Shown: positions 41,591 to 54,107 of the stretch, one piece after another
How the letters are laid out: each line of letters begins with the position of its first letter
Position numbering within the stretch: the stretch's first letter is position 1
Source: Aedes albopictus
Taxonomy: Eukaryota > Arthropoda > Insecta > Diptera > Culicidae
NCBI RefSeq assembly: GCF_035046485.1
Contig: NC_085137.1
Span: 502,282,536 to 502,346,535, forward strand
Direction of reading: 5' to 3'
Length of the DNA stretch: 64,000 nucleotides
Made by a program: the position numbers and the translations under genes
The notes under the pieces: generated by a model
What the model was told of the DNA's origin: nothing
The model's database searches: none
Seen by the model: the letters and a program-made list of their open reading frames with translations, nothing else

Positions 41591-44210
41591 AGAATTCCTC
41601 CAGAGCTACTTAAAGGTTTACCCAAGGGATTCCTTCTGAGATCCCCAAAAATGTATCTGGGATTGCTCCAGATAGTCTTATACGATTGCACTTGGTTATC
41701 TCTTGGAACTTGATGAGAAGTACTGAAAGAGTTTCTGACTCATTCCTTCTGAAAATAACCCAGATATCCCTTTCAAATTCTTTCTGAAATTTCTACGGGA
41801 ATTATTCCACTTTTTTCTTAATTTATCCAGCAATCCACCAGAAGTTCCATCTGATGTTCTCTCAGAAAACCTTCATGGGATTCTTTCGAACGTCTTTTTT
41901 TCTTCATAAGGAGTTCTATCTAAGATTCTTGAAAGAGTTCCTTCTTCCGGAAAACCTCAGAAAATCTCTCTGGTATTCGTCCTGGAACTTCACCAGAAGT
42001 TTCATCTGGGATTTCAGCAGGATTTTGTTTTAGGATTTCCGCAAAAAGTTCCTTCTGGAATACATCAATAACTCACACTTCTGGATTTCCTTCAAAGTCG
42101 ATTTCTGCAGGAATGAAATGAATTTCATCCAATTTTTCTGGAAATTTTCCAGGAGTTCATTTCGAGAATCAACCAAGAGTGTTTTTGAGATCATCCAGTC
42201 GTTGCTTCTTGAAATCATTCAGAAGTTTTTTATGAAACAACAGAAGCTCCTTTTTAACATCATCCAGAAGATCTTTCCAGAAATTCTTCTGGAGTTTCTC
42301 GTTTAAATTATGCTTGTAGGAACTTTCTAGAAATCATTTAGTTTCCTTTGGGATTACTCCAGAAGTTCCTACTTGGAATCTTTCAGGAGTTTTTTTTTTC
42401 TGGGAATCTCCCAGGAGCTCGTGGACTAAGGGATCAAAGCAAGCATTTGCACCAGGCGGACGAATTTTTCTGCGCTGGGTGCTGTCATAGTTTTTAGAAA
42501 TTAATCCAGTACTTCCTCCAGGGGCTGTTTAGGGATTTCCTTAGGAATGCTTCTAGGAACTGCCTCTGGGATGCAGGAACTCCTGCAGGGATTTCTCAAA
42601 GAGTTCCTCCACGAACTCTTCTTAGAGTTCCTTCAGGAATTCTCCAAGGATTCCATCTGCAATTTCTTCAGGAATTATTCCTGGGATTGCTCCAGGAATT
42701 TCTCAAGGAGTTCATCCACGAATTTCTTCAGAGATTGCTCCAGGAAGTATTCCAGGTATTTCTTAAAAAATGCCTCTAGAGAATCCACCAGATATTCCTC
42801 CAGGAATTCTTCTAGAGACATCTCCAGGAGTGTTTCTAGAGATTCATTCGTTAATCCCTACAGGAATTCCTCCAGGGATTCCTCTATGGATTCCTCCAAG
42901 AATTTCTGCTGGGCATAACTTGGGAATTGCCTCTGTGTTTCTTTCTGGAACAACTTATTTAAAAAATTCCTCCAAAAAGCCTCCCATGAACTATTCTTAG
43001 GATTCCTTCAGGAATTCCTCCTTGTGTTCATTAAGGAAGTCCTTCAGGAATTAATTCAGTATTTCCTTCAGGAACTGTTGAGAGATTCCCTTAAGAATTC
43101 CTCTTGAAATAGCTTCCGGGATTCCTTCTGGAGTTTCTTCAGGAACTCTTCTGAGGATTTCTTTTAGAATTTCTCAAAGAATAGCATCTACGATTTTTTC
43201 AGGATTTATTCCTGGTAACCCTGTACAAATTCCTTAAGATATTCATCCACTAATTTCTTCAGGAATTCTTCTAGGAGTTTTCCAGGGATTTCTCAGGGTT
43301 TTCCTGCAGGGATTTCTCTAAAAATTCCTCCAGGAACTCATCTAGAAATTCCTCCAGAGATTTCTCCAGGAGTTCCTCTGGTGATTCCTTTAGTAATTCC
43401 TACAGGCATTCCTCTTGTATATCTTCCAGGGATCCCTCCAAGAACTCCTACAATTTTTTTTTCAGAGGTTCCTCCAAGAAATCCTCAATGGTTTTCTTGG
43501 TTATATTCCTTCATGACTTCCTCAGAGGCATTCCTTCGGAGATTCCTCGAGTAATTGCTTCCGGGATTCTTCCAAAAACTCCACTAGGAATTTATATAAA
43601 AATTCATTCAGGAAATCTTCACGGGATTTTTTCCAGAGACTCCTGCAGGAATTTCTCAAAAGATTTCTCCAGGAATTACTTCAGGCAATCCTTCAAAAAT
43701 TCCAGCAGGAACTCTCCTAGGCATTCTTCCAAAAAAAAAATCCAGGCAAGGGATCCAGGGATTCCTCCTTGAATTCATGCAGAGATTCCTCCAGGAACTG
43801 CAGCAGGGACTCCTCCAGGAGTTTCTCTTGGGATACCTCCAGAATTCCATGCAGGCATCCCTCAAGGATTTCATCCAGGAATTTCTCCAGAGTCTCCTCG
43901 ATATATTCCTCCAGGAATTTCTTCAGCTATTTCTCCAGGAATTTCACCAGGAATTAATCAAGGAATTCCATCATAAATTATGCCAGCAACTCATCCAGGA
44001 ATTTCTCCATGAAAAAAGTTCTTCCAGGATTTCTCAAGGAATACCTTCTAGAATTTTTTAGGGATTCCTCCAAGAATTCTTGCACATTTTTCTCCAGGAA
44101 TTGCTGCAGGGATTCCTCTACAAATTACGCTACAAAATCTTTTTCATGAATTTCTGCAAGGATTCCTCAAGGGTTTCCTTCAGGAATTTCTTCGAGTATT
44201 TTTTCAGGTA

Positions 44211-44425
44211 GGGAATCGCGCCACTTGGGCGATGGCTTCTATATTCGTCTGTTTTCCACTATAACTCTGTCAAATTTGAACCAATTGACACAACTTTTGG
44301 AATGTGGTAAGATAGGTATAGTATCTACCCGTGTACAACATTTCAAGTCAATTGGTTTAAAATTGACTGAGTTATAGTGGAAAACAGACGAATATAGAAG
44401 CCACCGCCCAAGTGGCGCGATACCC
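44211..44425. mobile_element. TA-flanked hairpin MITE, well preserved
   Basis: A 215-bp near-perfect hairpin. The left GGGAATCGCGCCACTTGGGC pairs with the right GCCCAAGTGGCGCGATACCC, flanked by TA at 44209-44210 and 44426-44427. The same family occurs at 39325-39518. Confidence 0.82.
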
Positions 44426-45705
44426 TATTCCACCAGAAATTTTCTAGAAATTCCTCCAGGAATTTCTCAGGGGATTTTTCAGTTCTCCCAGAGTTTCTCT
44501 AGAGATTCCCCCAGAAATCCATCCAGTAATTGTTGCAAGCATTCCTCCAAAGATTCCTCCAAGCACTCCTCCAGGATTTCTCCATGGATTCCTCTAGGAT
44601 TTCCTATTGGTATTTCTCCGCGTATTTCTACAAGAGTTCCTTCAGGAATTCCTGTAGGAATCTACTGGGATTCCCGCAGAAGTTTCTCTGTGATTTGAAC
44701 AGGAATTTTGTAAAAGATTCTATTCTAGCAGAATCCAGAAATTTCAAGCCGAATTCAATCAGACATTTCTGAAGGAATTCTGAGAGCATTTCTCAAAAGA
44801 TTTCTCCAGTAATTCTTCCCGGAATTCATCTAAGGATGTCTTCTGTGGTTCCTCCGAAAATTCCTTCTAGGGTTCCTTCAGGATTTCTTCCTTGGTTTCT
44901 ACCAAGAATTCCTGGTATGAATCCTGTTGAGACTGTTTTACACTCCTCTAGGCATTGCTCTTTGTAATTCCTGCTGAGATTCATTTAGGATCTCTTACTA
45001 TACTTTTTTTGGGAATTGTTGCTGAGATTTCTCATGCATTATTAGTAGGAATATCTCTACTTGTTGCTCTTAAGAGTCTTCCAAGAATACCTAAAGGATT
45101 TCGTTCAGGTGGGTAACCCAGAAAAATCCTGAAGGATTCCTGCCATAAATGCCTAGAAAGATCACAGTGGCAGTCCACGAGCAATCCCAGCTTTGTTTCC
45201 TAATATAGTCTAACGGGCACTCCCAGTAGAAGTATTTATTTTCTGGAGAAATCCATGCAAGATTGCTGGAAAAATCCTGACAAAAATCTCTAGTGGTAAT
45301 ACTAGAAGAGTTCTTGGAAGAATTCTTGCAAAATATTCTGGAAGAATCCCAAGAAGAACCATTGGACAAATCTCTGAAGGAGCCATAGGAGGAATTTATG
45401 GTAGACTTCCGAGAACAATATTTGAAAGCATCCTTAGAGGAATCATTGAAGGAACTATTGGGTAATCCCGGGACAAATCACAGGAGAAATTCTCTTGGAA
45501 TTCCTTCAAGTGGATTCCCTTGGGGAATCCCTAAAGGTGTCTCTACAGTAATCCCAGCAGGAATTTCTAGTCTAGGCAGACAATTTCTTGGGTTTCTTCA
45601 ACAAATGCCTGATATAATTCCTCTAAATATTCTTGCTGGGATTGTTACAAAGGTTTCTGCAACAATTCCTTTATATTTCATGGACTTCTCCAGAGATTTC
45701 TCTTA

Positions 45706-45845
45706 AGGTGTTATTAGACTGTTTGTCATTATGACAAATATTTGCCATTGAAGTCCGACATTTATCCAAGGTTGCTATGATTTAGGCTGTGTTGGTCGTT
45801 TGTTGGGCTTGTTTGGCCAAATATTTGTCACGTCTAATGGGACCT
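45706..45845. mobile_element. PIF/Harbinger-like MITE
   Basis: The 140-bp element begins AGGTGTTATTAGAC and ends GTCTAATGGGACCT, with ACAAATATTTG-type inner arms. It is flanked by a TTA duplication (45703-45705 and 45846-45848). Three-base TTA duplication is typical of PIF/Harbinger; superfamily assignment is an inference from that alone. Confidence 0.7.
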
Positions 45846-46023
45846 TTAGGATTCCTCTAGAAATTCTTCTTGTGATTCCTCTAGCGATTTCTCCAAGGAG
45901 AATTCTAGGAAAATTGTAGGTGTTTCTCTTAGAGTATCATCAGATATTCTTACGAAGATTTGTCTAGAAATTCTTGTTGGGATTTCTCAAGTATTTCCAA
46001 CCGAGAACTCTTCGGCAATGGGG

Positions 46024-46367
46024 CACGTTCGGTGTAGTACTAGATTTGTAGTAATGAGCTGAATTTTAGTATGGTGAGAAGGTCAGTTCTCTGTTTCTGC
46101 AATGAAATGTTACAAAAAGCGTGGGTATTATGATTCCTTGCCTAATTTGATGCTTTTTGAGCAAAACTTTGGATAACTATGTTGTTTATGTTGCAAGAAA
46201 TGGAGAAAACAACAACACTGTTGCCCAAAGTTTTGCTCAAACAGCATCAAATTAGGCAAGGAACCATAATACCCACGCTTTTTGCACCATTTCAGTGCAG
46301 AAACGAAGAATTGACCTTCTCACCATACTAAAATTCAGCTCATTACTACAAATCTAGTACTTCACCG
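46024..46367. mobile_element. Near-perfect hairpin element
   Basis: Arms of about 145 bp (GGTGTAGTACTAGATTTGTA at the left and TACAAATCTAGTACTTCACC at the right) enclose a short loop. Arms differ at few positions, so the element is young. Exact ends and duplication are uncertain. Confidence 0.75.
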
Positions 46368-46379
46368 ATCTGTCTTATT

Positions 46380-46497
46380 GGTCTTAAGAGTCTTTCAAGC
46401 GAACTTAAACTACATTTTTTGTCCGGGTCAGGTTTATATGTCCTGTAGTTAATTGTCACCCGAGTTCGCTTAAAAGTGGACTCTTAGATTGGATTAT
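46380..46497. mobile_element. Short hairpin MITE
   Basis: CTTAAGAGTCTTTCAAGCGA at the left pairs with TCGCTTAAAAGTGGACTCTTAG at the right; the middle is unpaired. Non-coding; duplication not resolved. Confidence 0.55.
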
Positions 46498-47486
46498 ATT
46501 TTAGTGAGATGATTATGTTACTTAATGTTCTTCGCTAGTCAGCAAGCCACAAGTGTACTTTTTTATTCTTGTTGGCCTGCTTAGTCATCAGCATTCCCAA
46601 GTAACATTTTAAGTTTTGTTCGGCTCTACAAAAGATCTTAATGACTAATTTTATAAAACTTGCAATAAAACTGATTTATACATCAAAACCTCTTTAATAG
46701 CATCTTTCGCCTAAGTAGACCACTCTCGAAGAGGTTTTGCAAACCGCATTAAGAGTAGCAATAAGCCTGTTTTAAAACCTAGGTGAAAAATTTTCAATTC
46801 TATACAATAACAATACAACAATAAATTTGTAAACAACAACAAATAAATTTATTACAAATTACAATAAAATACAATTCCATTCTCAATTGTTGTTATTTTT
46901 TTTCAACAAAAATTATGACAGCTCAAGATGCAGAGAAGCTTCTTCGATGGCACGTAAAGTTCAGGAGGATACATCATTCGTAAGTAGAAAGTGATCATTT
47001 CAAAGTAATATTCTAGTAGTTATTGTGTTGGTAGGCTAATGCGCATTCAATTTTACCGTGAATATTGGGGTTGCAGAATCATAAAATCAATGCGCTTCGA
47101 AAATAGTTAATATTATCATACTGGAATGAAATAAATCATTATATTAATTTAGTAAAACTATCTCAAATCACAAGAAAACTCAGCAGAGAGAGTTTATTTA
47201 TGTGAGCATGTTATGCAAATTGTGGCAAACTATCAATGCATTGCTAATTTGGGCAAAATTAACTATATTCCTTTCACGTTAGCTAATTCTTCAATATGAC
47301 GACGACCATAACCATGAAAATAAAACGAAAGCAAGTTTACTTTTATGATGACCGCAATAAACCTAGCAGTGTCATAATTTCTGCTTTCCCACCAACAGAT
47401 GTCGTTACTAATTGAACGGATCGCCATCTGTTAAGAATTTTGACAGTTTTATTAAGGGAATAATGATTGCCAGAAGGTTTACATAT
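46498..47486. other. No gene recognised
   Basis: AT-rich spacer with CAATAACAATACAACAA-like low-complexity sequence near 46805-46870. No gene, RNA or element end was supported. Confidence 0.4.
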
Positions 47487-47495
47487 CGGAAAGTT

Positions 47496-49122
47496 GGTTC
47501 TGTCACATTCGCCCGAATTCCAAATGCTCGGATGACAAACGCCCGAATGTAACAAATGCCCGAAAGACATTCGCCCGAAAAGACAATTCGGCCGAAAAGA
47601 CCATTCGCCCGAAAACCATAATAATCTTGAAAACACTTTTCTGAAATCAATTTGGGCGCCGCCCACGCGTATGGCTGAACGCCATTATCAACTCAAAGTA
47701 ACTACAACCATTTTCATTAGAGGCTTTTGCTTTCTTTGAACACAGTCTGATTTAAGATTTAAACTGTTACAGACATTTTCGGCAATATAGCTGTGGAAAC
47801 ATTGATTGGAATTGTCCCTTCTTTTGTTAATAGAGAAGAGAAGGCCATCTCCCGAGTCAGAAATTGATAAATATTTCATGCTGTTGGTTGCGACACCTAG
47901 CGGTTGAAGCCACACTTTTTACACGGAAAATTTCAACCGTGTTGACACGAAAAAGCAAAGTATTTCGGAAGCAGGTACACCAACTCAAAAACTGATTCGC
48001 AAAACAAATGTGTTTAACTAGAATGTATTTCGGGGGCACAGTTAAAGTTGCTTATCTCTTAAAACCGTAAATAGGGTACGCGATACAATAGTGATGGGAA
48101 TATGTTTGAAACCGTTATGATAATCAAGAAAAATTGTTAAAACACCATTATTATGCTTTATAACAGCCTGCAATTGCAAAAAACATCTTTAGTACGTGCA
48201 CTATATTATTGCAATAGTGGTCGAAATAACAATTGATATGCTCTCAATGAAACAAAATTTCGAAGAATAAGATAATTAATCATCGATATGACGTCATCTG
48301 TTCATAAATTTTGATTATACCTGAAATAATCAATACACTTTGAGCCATGCAGTTGTTTTGACGTTTATACACGATGGAAACGAAATGGGTAGAAACAAAA
48401 TAATTCGAGTCGATTTTTCACGCCTAAAATTTATCACTTTTCGTGTGTTCGGTTTGTTCTGAGATGCCCTTCTCTTCTCTGCCCATAGGCTTCTCTTTTT
48501 AGTTTCACCTCCAAGGAAAGTAAATTCAATTTGATGTCATTTTTTACTAGAAATTTGCCCTTCTTTCAATCATGAGCTGTTCTTTTAAATTGTTCTGCTA
48601 TGGGAAACCATGACGTTATATAAATTTACTACTTCTAGATTCCAAACATGGTTTCAAAAGAACAGCTTGTTTAAATAAGAATGGTGCATTCTCGCGATTT
48701 TGGCGTTTTCCTGCATCCGTTAGCCCACACGTTTTAATTTTTATCAATTATTGTTCATTTTAACGAAACGTAGTTACTCCGAATAGATCAATCGTGAACA
48801 CTATTAACTTAAAATTGTTGACTACTCTGTGCTGAAGCTTTGTCTTTATCCTTTCGATCAACAATGCTAACAATTAATGACCTATTATATAATATTTTCA
48901 CAGGCAATTAGGCCTTCTTTAAAACATAGGCCGTTCTTTCAAACTAAGCTAATATCACTATTATTGTTCTAAGTAATTGCATGAAATCGTTCTTTCGGAT
49001 GACTTTCGGGCGAAAAGTTTTTCGGGCGAATAGTCTTTTCGAGTGAATGGTCATTCGGGCGAATGGTCTTTTCGGGCGTTTGTCATTCGGGCGAATGGTT
49101 TTCGGGCAAATGTGACAGAATC
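47496..49122. mobile_element. Element of TTCGGGCGAA repeats with 9-bp target duplication
   Basis: Ends are GGTTCTGTCACATTCGCCCG and CGGGCAAATGTGACAGAATCC. Perfect 9-bp CGGAAAGTT lies at 47487-47495 and 49123-49131. Six or more copies of TTCGGGCGAATGG-like sequence cluster at each end, in opposite orientation. A 9-bp duplication suits Mutator-like elements; the superfamily is inferred. No transposase frame is seen in the 1.4-kb interior. Confidence 0.75.
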
Positions 49123-49131
49123 CGGAAAGTT

Positions 49132-49480
49132 TTGTTTACTCTTAAAATCTGTCTTTATGGATATCTTCAAGTATATTATAAAACATTTTATCAATGGTTT
49201 TCAAAAAAGCAGTCATAAAACTGTGACTTTTAATTATTACTGTAATAAAACCCTAATAAAAATCAAACAAAATTAATCAACAATGGAATTGTTACTTCGG
49301 GTGTGCTCTTGAAAATTGGAAAGATTTGCAAGGCTGCCATTGCTGTGGCCATCTTTGGATTCTAACAACCGTTTCCATTAAAAATATTCAATCATCACAG
49401 ACAATTCGAATCCGAGAATAGAAAAAAAAACTATTTTTTTCGCAATCGTGAACTGCTTTCTACTATTTGCTAGTTTTTGA
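49132..49480. other. No gene recognised
   Basis: AT-rich spacer; the preceding element and following SINE are the only structures here. Confidence 0.4.
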
Positions 49481-49489
49481 CTAATTCCT

Positions 49490-49680
49490 CTAAACATTCT
49501 TGAAATTTTTTTATCTGTATTGACGAGATTTTTAGCCTTAGGCTCGGAACCCATGATTTACTTTCCTTCCCAAGGAAGAACTCATATTTTGCAAGTTTGA
49601 CGGAAGTGGGATTTGATCCCAGGCCGTCGGCGTGATAGTCACCTGCTTTAATTATCACACCAGGTCCGCTCCACTAATAT
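49490..49680 (-). repeat. tRNA-derived SINE (family shared with 52.9 kb)
   Basis: On the minus strand: tRNA-like head with B box GGGATCAAATCCC, a body with GAGTTCTTCCTTGGGAAGGA, and the 3' end AAAAATCTCGTCAATACAGA followed by an A-rich tail. The same order is found on the plus strand at 52928-53093. The family is Feilai-like; the name is tentative. Confidence 0.72.
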
Positions 49681-49694
49681 TCCTGAGTTAAATA

Positions 49695-52600
49695 TGTGTA
49701 CAGGCCGGACTCAATTATGCGGAGTCGCGATCTAAAACTTCCCAAGCATTTCTCTAGCTCATCAGATAAATGTTTGAAACGTATGAAATATATTGACAAA
49801 CAATAACACAAAATCTACTTGCTCTGCTGAGAATCAAACACTCAACTCCTACTTTAATAAACAAGTGCTTCTAACTTCTAAGTTCCTTACATCATTACAG
49901 GCACATATCCTCCACACATTATGTTTCGTTTGAAAGAAAATTGTGTCACAAGTGCCTGAAAATTATATTACATGGAACTGTAAATTTGCGTCACTTGAAC
50001 GCTTTCATCTTACGGGCTAAGTGACATAAATTGACACGAGCTTTTCCAAGCAAACGTTGAATATGACATTAATTTAAGAAGCCATGTGATACAGCTATCG
50101 ATTGCCTGCAACTCAGTTTTCCGCGATATACGATTCAGCAACATTCAGATTCAACATTAGATTGTTTTGAACATTTTTTACAGGCAAAATCTGAAAAAAA
50201 GTATCAAATTTCATTCTTTACAGTAAATTTACGTCAGCAGTTACTTTTACCTTTGTGCATAATATTTTAATGAATTTATCAAACTTCTTCAAAAGCAAAT
50301 GTATTGAGAAGAGAAAAAATATGGTTAAATGTCATGTTCAAACAGATAAATACCAAGTTGAATAACTTCAACCGACACTACGAGTTATACAGAAGTCTGT
50401 GACAGTAACAACAACACAACATATCAAACAGTGATTATGTTGACTTAAGCACAAGCTCGCCTTAATTTACTATTTGCCATTGTTTTGCTCAAAACTGATC
50501 CAATCATGATGTTTCAAACCACACTTCGTGCAAATCATTGCATTGCTTCATTTTCTCCTTCATTCAATCCTTATCTCGTGCAAACAACCCCATCAACTGG
50601 TTATACGAAGTTTGACGAGCCCTACGATTAGCTATGTTCAAAACTCTACTGACTTCGTACCGAGTAGCTATGATACTCATTATGTGGCTATTAAACTCCT
50701 TCCTTCGAACGGAAAACAACAGAAAAACTTTCTTCCAAACTGCTCTTCCCTCGTGCTCTCACTGCAGTGTGGTGTGGTCGGTTCGGTAGGTACTAAAAAC
50801 GGATCCATTAGGCGAACGCGCGCGCGGACACTGAAACCGTTTTGCAATTGATATTTATCCGATTGGCACACTGCAAAAATTTCACGTGACCGCCGCATTT
50901 CACTGCACTGCTGTACTTAAAGGAGGCAGATTTTCGATTCGTAATTGCTGCGAGTACGCACACGATCAGCACCAGACACTTTTCTTCTGACGTATCACTT
51001 TCTTCGCGTGCGCGAACATTTTCCCAATCTGGACCGAACGAGATCGAAAATTGGGAAAATTTGCTTGCATCTCGTGTTGTTTTGTATCACACCAACAGCC
51101 GTACACACGTGACCCGATGGCACGCTTCGCAGATGCAGCAGTACACACCTCACACATCTGGCCAGCCAGCCACTCAGTGGGCCTGATTGGCGAATTTGAT
51201 TTCTTCTTGCATTTCTTCACATTTGTCAGGCGATTTCGATTTCATCTCATTGAACAGATGCCAGAAGGTTCGGGTTTAAAACAACCATGGGAATACAATT
51301 CATTACGTTGCTGTGGTACACTATACACCACGGTTGTTGTATGGTACTTTGACGATTCAATCTATGATACTATAAAAGATATCCTTGGGAGAAACGTTAT
51401 TAAGATAGTTAAAGTATGTTCGAAAACATACAATTGTTACAATGAAAGGCCTACGTATTAGACACTAAAATTGCTTCTAGGATAACCCGTATGATACTTA
51501 ACCATATAAGAATGATAAATTGTCGTATGATTATAGTATTGCAAATGTAGTTATATTGATTTAGGTAAAAAAGGATTATTGATTAAAATGCCATTTTTGG
51601 TAATGCTGAAATAGTGTCAAACGTACATACAAAAACGATAAAATTACAATTAATGTTATGGTTTATACCATAAAGGGAGTTGTTGTGCACAAAATAGAAA
51701 AAGATACATCAATGTCATGTTCACTAATTTCCACCATAATATTCCACGGATTATTGTTTTCAATGTTAAGAATTCTAATTTCCATAGTCTGTAATACAGT
51801 AATTTTCATGGAATTTCTTGTTTTTATGGTTTGCTTTTGTCATGTAATGAATTCCCGTGGTTATTTTCTGTTCATCACCACTAATAACACTGTAATATAG
51901 TGAGAGGAGATGTTCACGGCACTACGACGATCGCTGTATTTGACGGATCAGATCATTTTTTAAATGACCGCAGATAGAACCACTCGAAATACTCAATCGA
52001 GCACAACGAAAATCACGGTATCATACAAAATGTACTAAAAACACACGTAGTTACTTTAGGACCGAGCAAGTACTTTATGACACCGAGCGACACAGGACCG
52101 CACGAAATTACTACTCTGGACAGAGAACGGACGACGAATGGATGGATGGATGGATGGATGCTGGAATAGACGCGCGAAGAAGATCAGGATCCCTCCGCTC
52201 GCGGTGAGTTATCGGATTCGACTGGGAAAACAACAATAGAGGAATGCACCCGCAATCGTTGACGAGAGTGCGCGCGCACCAGCTCGAGCCGACGATAATA
52301 ATCGAGTGCACCCCGAATAGGATCATCATTTCCATCCATCCAACCAACCATACATCCATTCCGATGACGAAGATGACGATGGTTATGACGCCCGAGAGCT
52401 ACCACCTAGCGTACCTATGGGTAGGTGTGTGGAAGATCCCATTGTCGATATCTACATACCGTGGTATAGTGCTGGCAGCACCGAGTTTGTCTACAAACAT
52501 GCTATTAGCACCTACCTACCAACGAGTCACTGTGGGGATTCAGGTGGCCAAACTTAAATCGTCTCTGGTTTGCTAACGAATTCTGAACCTAACTGTTAAC

Positions 52601-52730
52601 GCTGGTTAGATTTTTTTTATAACGCGTACTGTCTTAAGAAATATTTTTCGTTTAAGAAAATATACTCCCCTAGAATTGTTCGTTACATAATGGATTTATA
52701 TTTATATTAGATATTTATATTAGATACTTG
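49695..52730. other. Long stretch without a supported gene
   Basis: About 3 kb free of the common repeats except a decayed tRNA-like patch (minus strand, about 49828-49890, B box GTGTTTGATTCTC). About 50720-51120 and 52080-52420 are GC-richer and could be promoter or untranslated-exon sequence. CGCGGTGAGT at about 52198-52207 could be a splice donor. Frames such as 50528-50851, 51051-51461 and 52244-52576 carry no recognisable domain. Confidence 0.35.
52138..52160. repeat. (ATGG)n microsatellite
   Basis: Five to six ATGG units in a row, followed by ATGCTGG. A related CCAT run (CATCCATCCAACC) occurs near 52333. Confidence 0.85.
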
Positions 52731-52732
52731 TA

Positions 52733-53425
52733 CAGTAGGCCGTCCCTTATTTCACAACATAAAATTGTAAATGTTAAAAGTTCGTTCTAGCTGAGAAATG
52801 ATCGTGTCGAAATTTGAAGACCGTAACTCAAAGCTAAGTGGCCCCTTCAAGGGGTCTAAAGATGTCAAAAATTGTATGGGGTTAAAAAACATGATTTTTT
52901 TTCGTCGAAAAAAAGACAACGTTTTTCTATTGGTGGTTAGAACACTTGACTATCACGCCGAGGACCTGGGATCGAATCCCACTCCCGACATACTCACAAT
53001 ATGTGGGTTCTTCCTTCGGAAGGGAAGTAAAACGTGGGTCCCGAGATGAACTAGCCTAAGGTTAAAAATCTCGTTAATACAGACAAAAAAAAAGATCTAT
53101 TTTTAGATCCCGAAGGAAACTTTTACTATTTTGTTCAATAACCTAAAAATGAATGGAGATATCGCAATTTTGAGCACATTTTTGACCCTATAAGATCTTA
53201 AAATCATCGGTTTAAGTAGAATAGGATATTTTTTTGTCGATAAAAATGTCATGTTTGTTTTTACCCCCAAACAATTTTTGATAACTTTAGGCTCCTTGAA
53301 GGACAACTTAGCTTTGAGATACGGACTTCAAATTTTGATACGATCTTTCTTGGTTAAAACGATCATTTTCCAACAATGATTTTTAACATATCCAATTTTT
53401 GCAAAAAAGGGACGGCCTACGACTG
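52733..53425. mobile_element. TA-flanked element with CAGTAGGCCGTCCC ends
   Basis: Ends CAGTAGGCCGTCCCTTATTT and AAAAAAGGGACGGCCTACGACTG with TA at 52731-52732 and 53426-53427. The arms share CTCAAAGCTAAGT, AAATTTGAAG and similar blocks inverted. A SINE (52928-53093) sits inside. No transposase; Tc1/mariner-type by target (inference). Confidence 0.78.
52928..53093 (+). repeat. tRNA-derived SINE nested in a DNA element
   Basis: B box GGGATCGAATCCC near 52970, body GGTTCTTCCTTCGGAAGGGA, 3' end AAAAATCTCGTTAATACAGA, then a run of A. It is the same family as 49490-49680 and interrupts the left arm of the host element, so it is the younger insertion. Confidence 0.75.
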
Positions 53426-53427
53426 TA

Positions 53428-54105
53428 CAATGTGTACAGATTGTGAGAAAATAAAAATAAGAAGGTAGGTGTCACAAAATTGCATGCCATGGTCACACCT
53501 CAACCTGGAGCAATCGAAGGTTTTAGAACATGTTTTAGAAATATCTTAATTTTTGCATTTCAACCTAGTAATAAACTTATAAGATTTCAAGTATTTTATG
53601 ATCTCTAAGATAATTTACCGAATTATTACCGAATTGTTTAGCATATTTCACCTGATTCAACTGTAAACAGAAGCTCTTCTAGGAATCGCACAAGTTTACA
53701 AAATAAAACGCAAGATGCATAACTATGTGCTGATTCTGAGGTCGTGTTTCAAAAACATTTAAATAGAACAATTTTTGAATTTTACCTAATAATCGAATTT
53801 TACAGTTTTGGAATGACAATTATTAAAATTCAAATATCTTGGGTTGTAATCAACAAATTTTCAATTTTTTTGCGTGAATAGAAAGTTAAATATGATATGT
53901 TCCGATCATTTGAAAATAATTTTTGAGTCAGATTGAGGGATGTCAAGATATTTGTGAGTATATGGGAAGATCTCCTTAAATTTTAGCAATATTTGTATTT
54001 TTTCAATAAGATTAATGCAAGGGTGTCATTTAATATTTATCTAAACACTCTTTCAGGTATTCTTACAGTATTGTCTCCGAGGATGTTTTCAAAAGTATTT
54101 CAAAG
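53428..54105. other. No gene recognised
   Basis: AT-rich spacer between two TA-flanked elements; nothing supported. Confidence 0.4.
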
Positions 54106-54107
54106 TA

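Larger units (their letters stand above)
40935..45700. repeat. Large 15-bp satellite block
   Basis: About 4.5 kb of diverged AATTCCTCCAGGAATTC-type repeats, densest at 42500-44200. Interrupted by non-satellite sequence at about 41050-41590 and by the MITE at 44211-44425. Near 45090-45470 the orientation of the repeat reverses. All frames inside (42547-42918, 43488-44061, 45091-45706 and others) are by-products of the repeat. Confidence 0.88.

Noticed and set aside
42500..44200. CRISPR-like regular repeats
   Set aside because: Repeats are contiguous and degenerate with no unique spacers of constant length, and the genome is eukaryotic.
46610..46800. Possible MITE around CTCTACAAAAGATCTTAATG
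   Set aside because: No matching inverted end could be found.
52244..52576. 110-codon plus-strand frame as a gene
   Set aside because: Low-complexity, antisense frames of similar length overlap it, and no domain or homologue is recognised.
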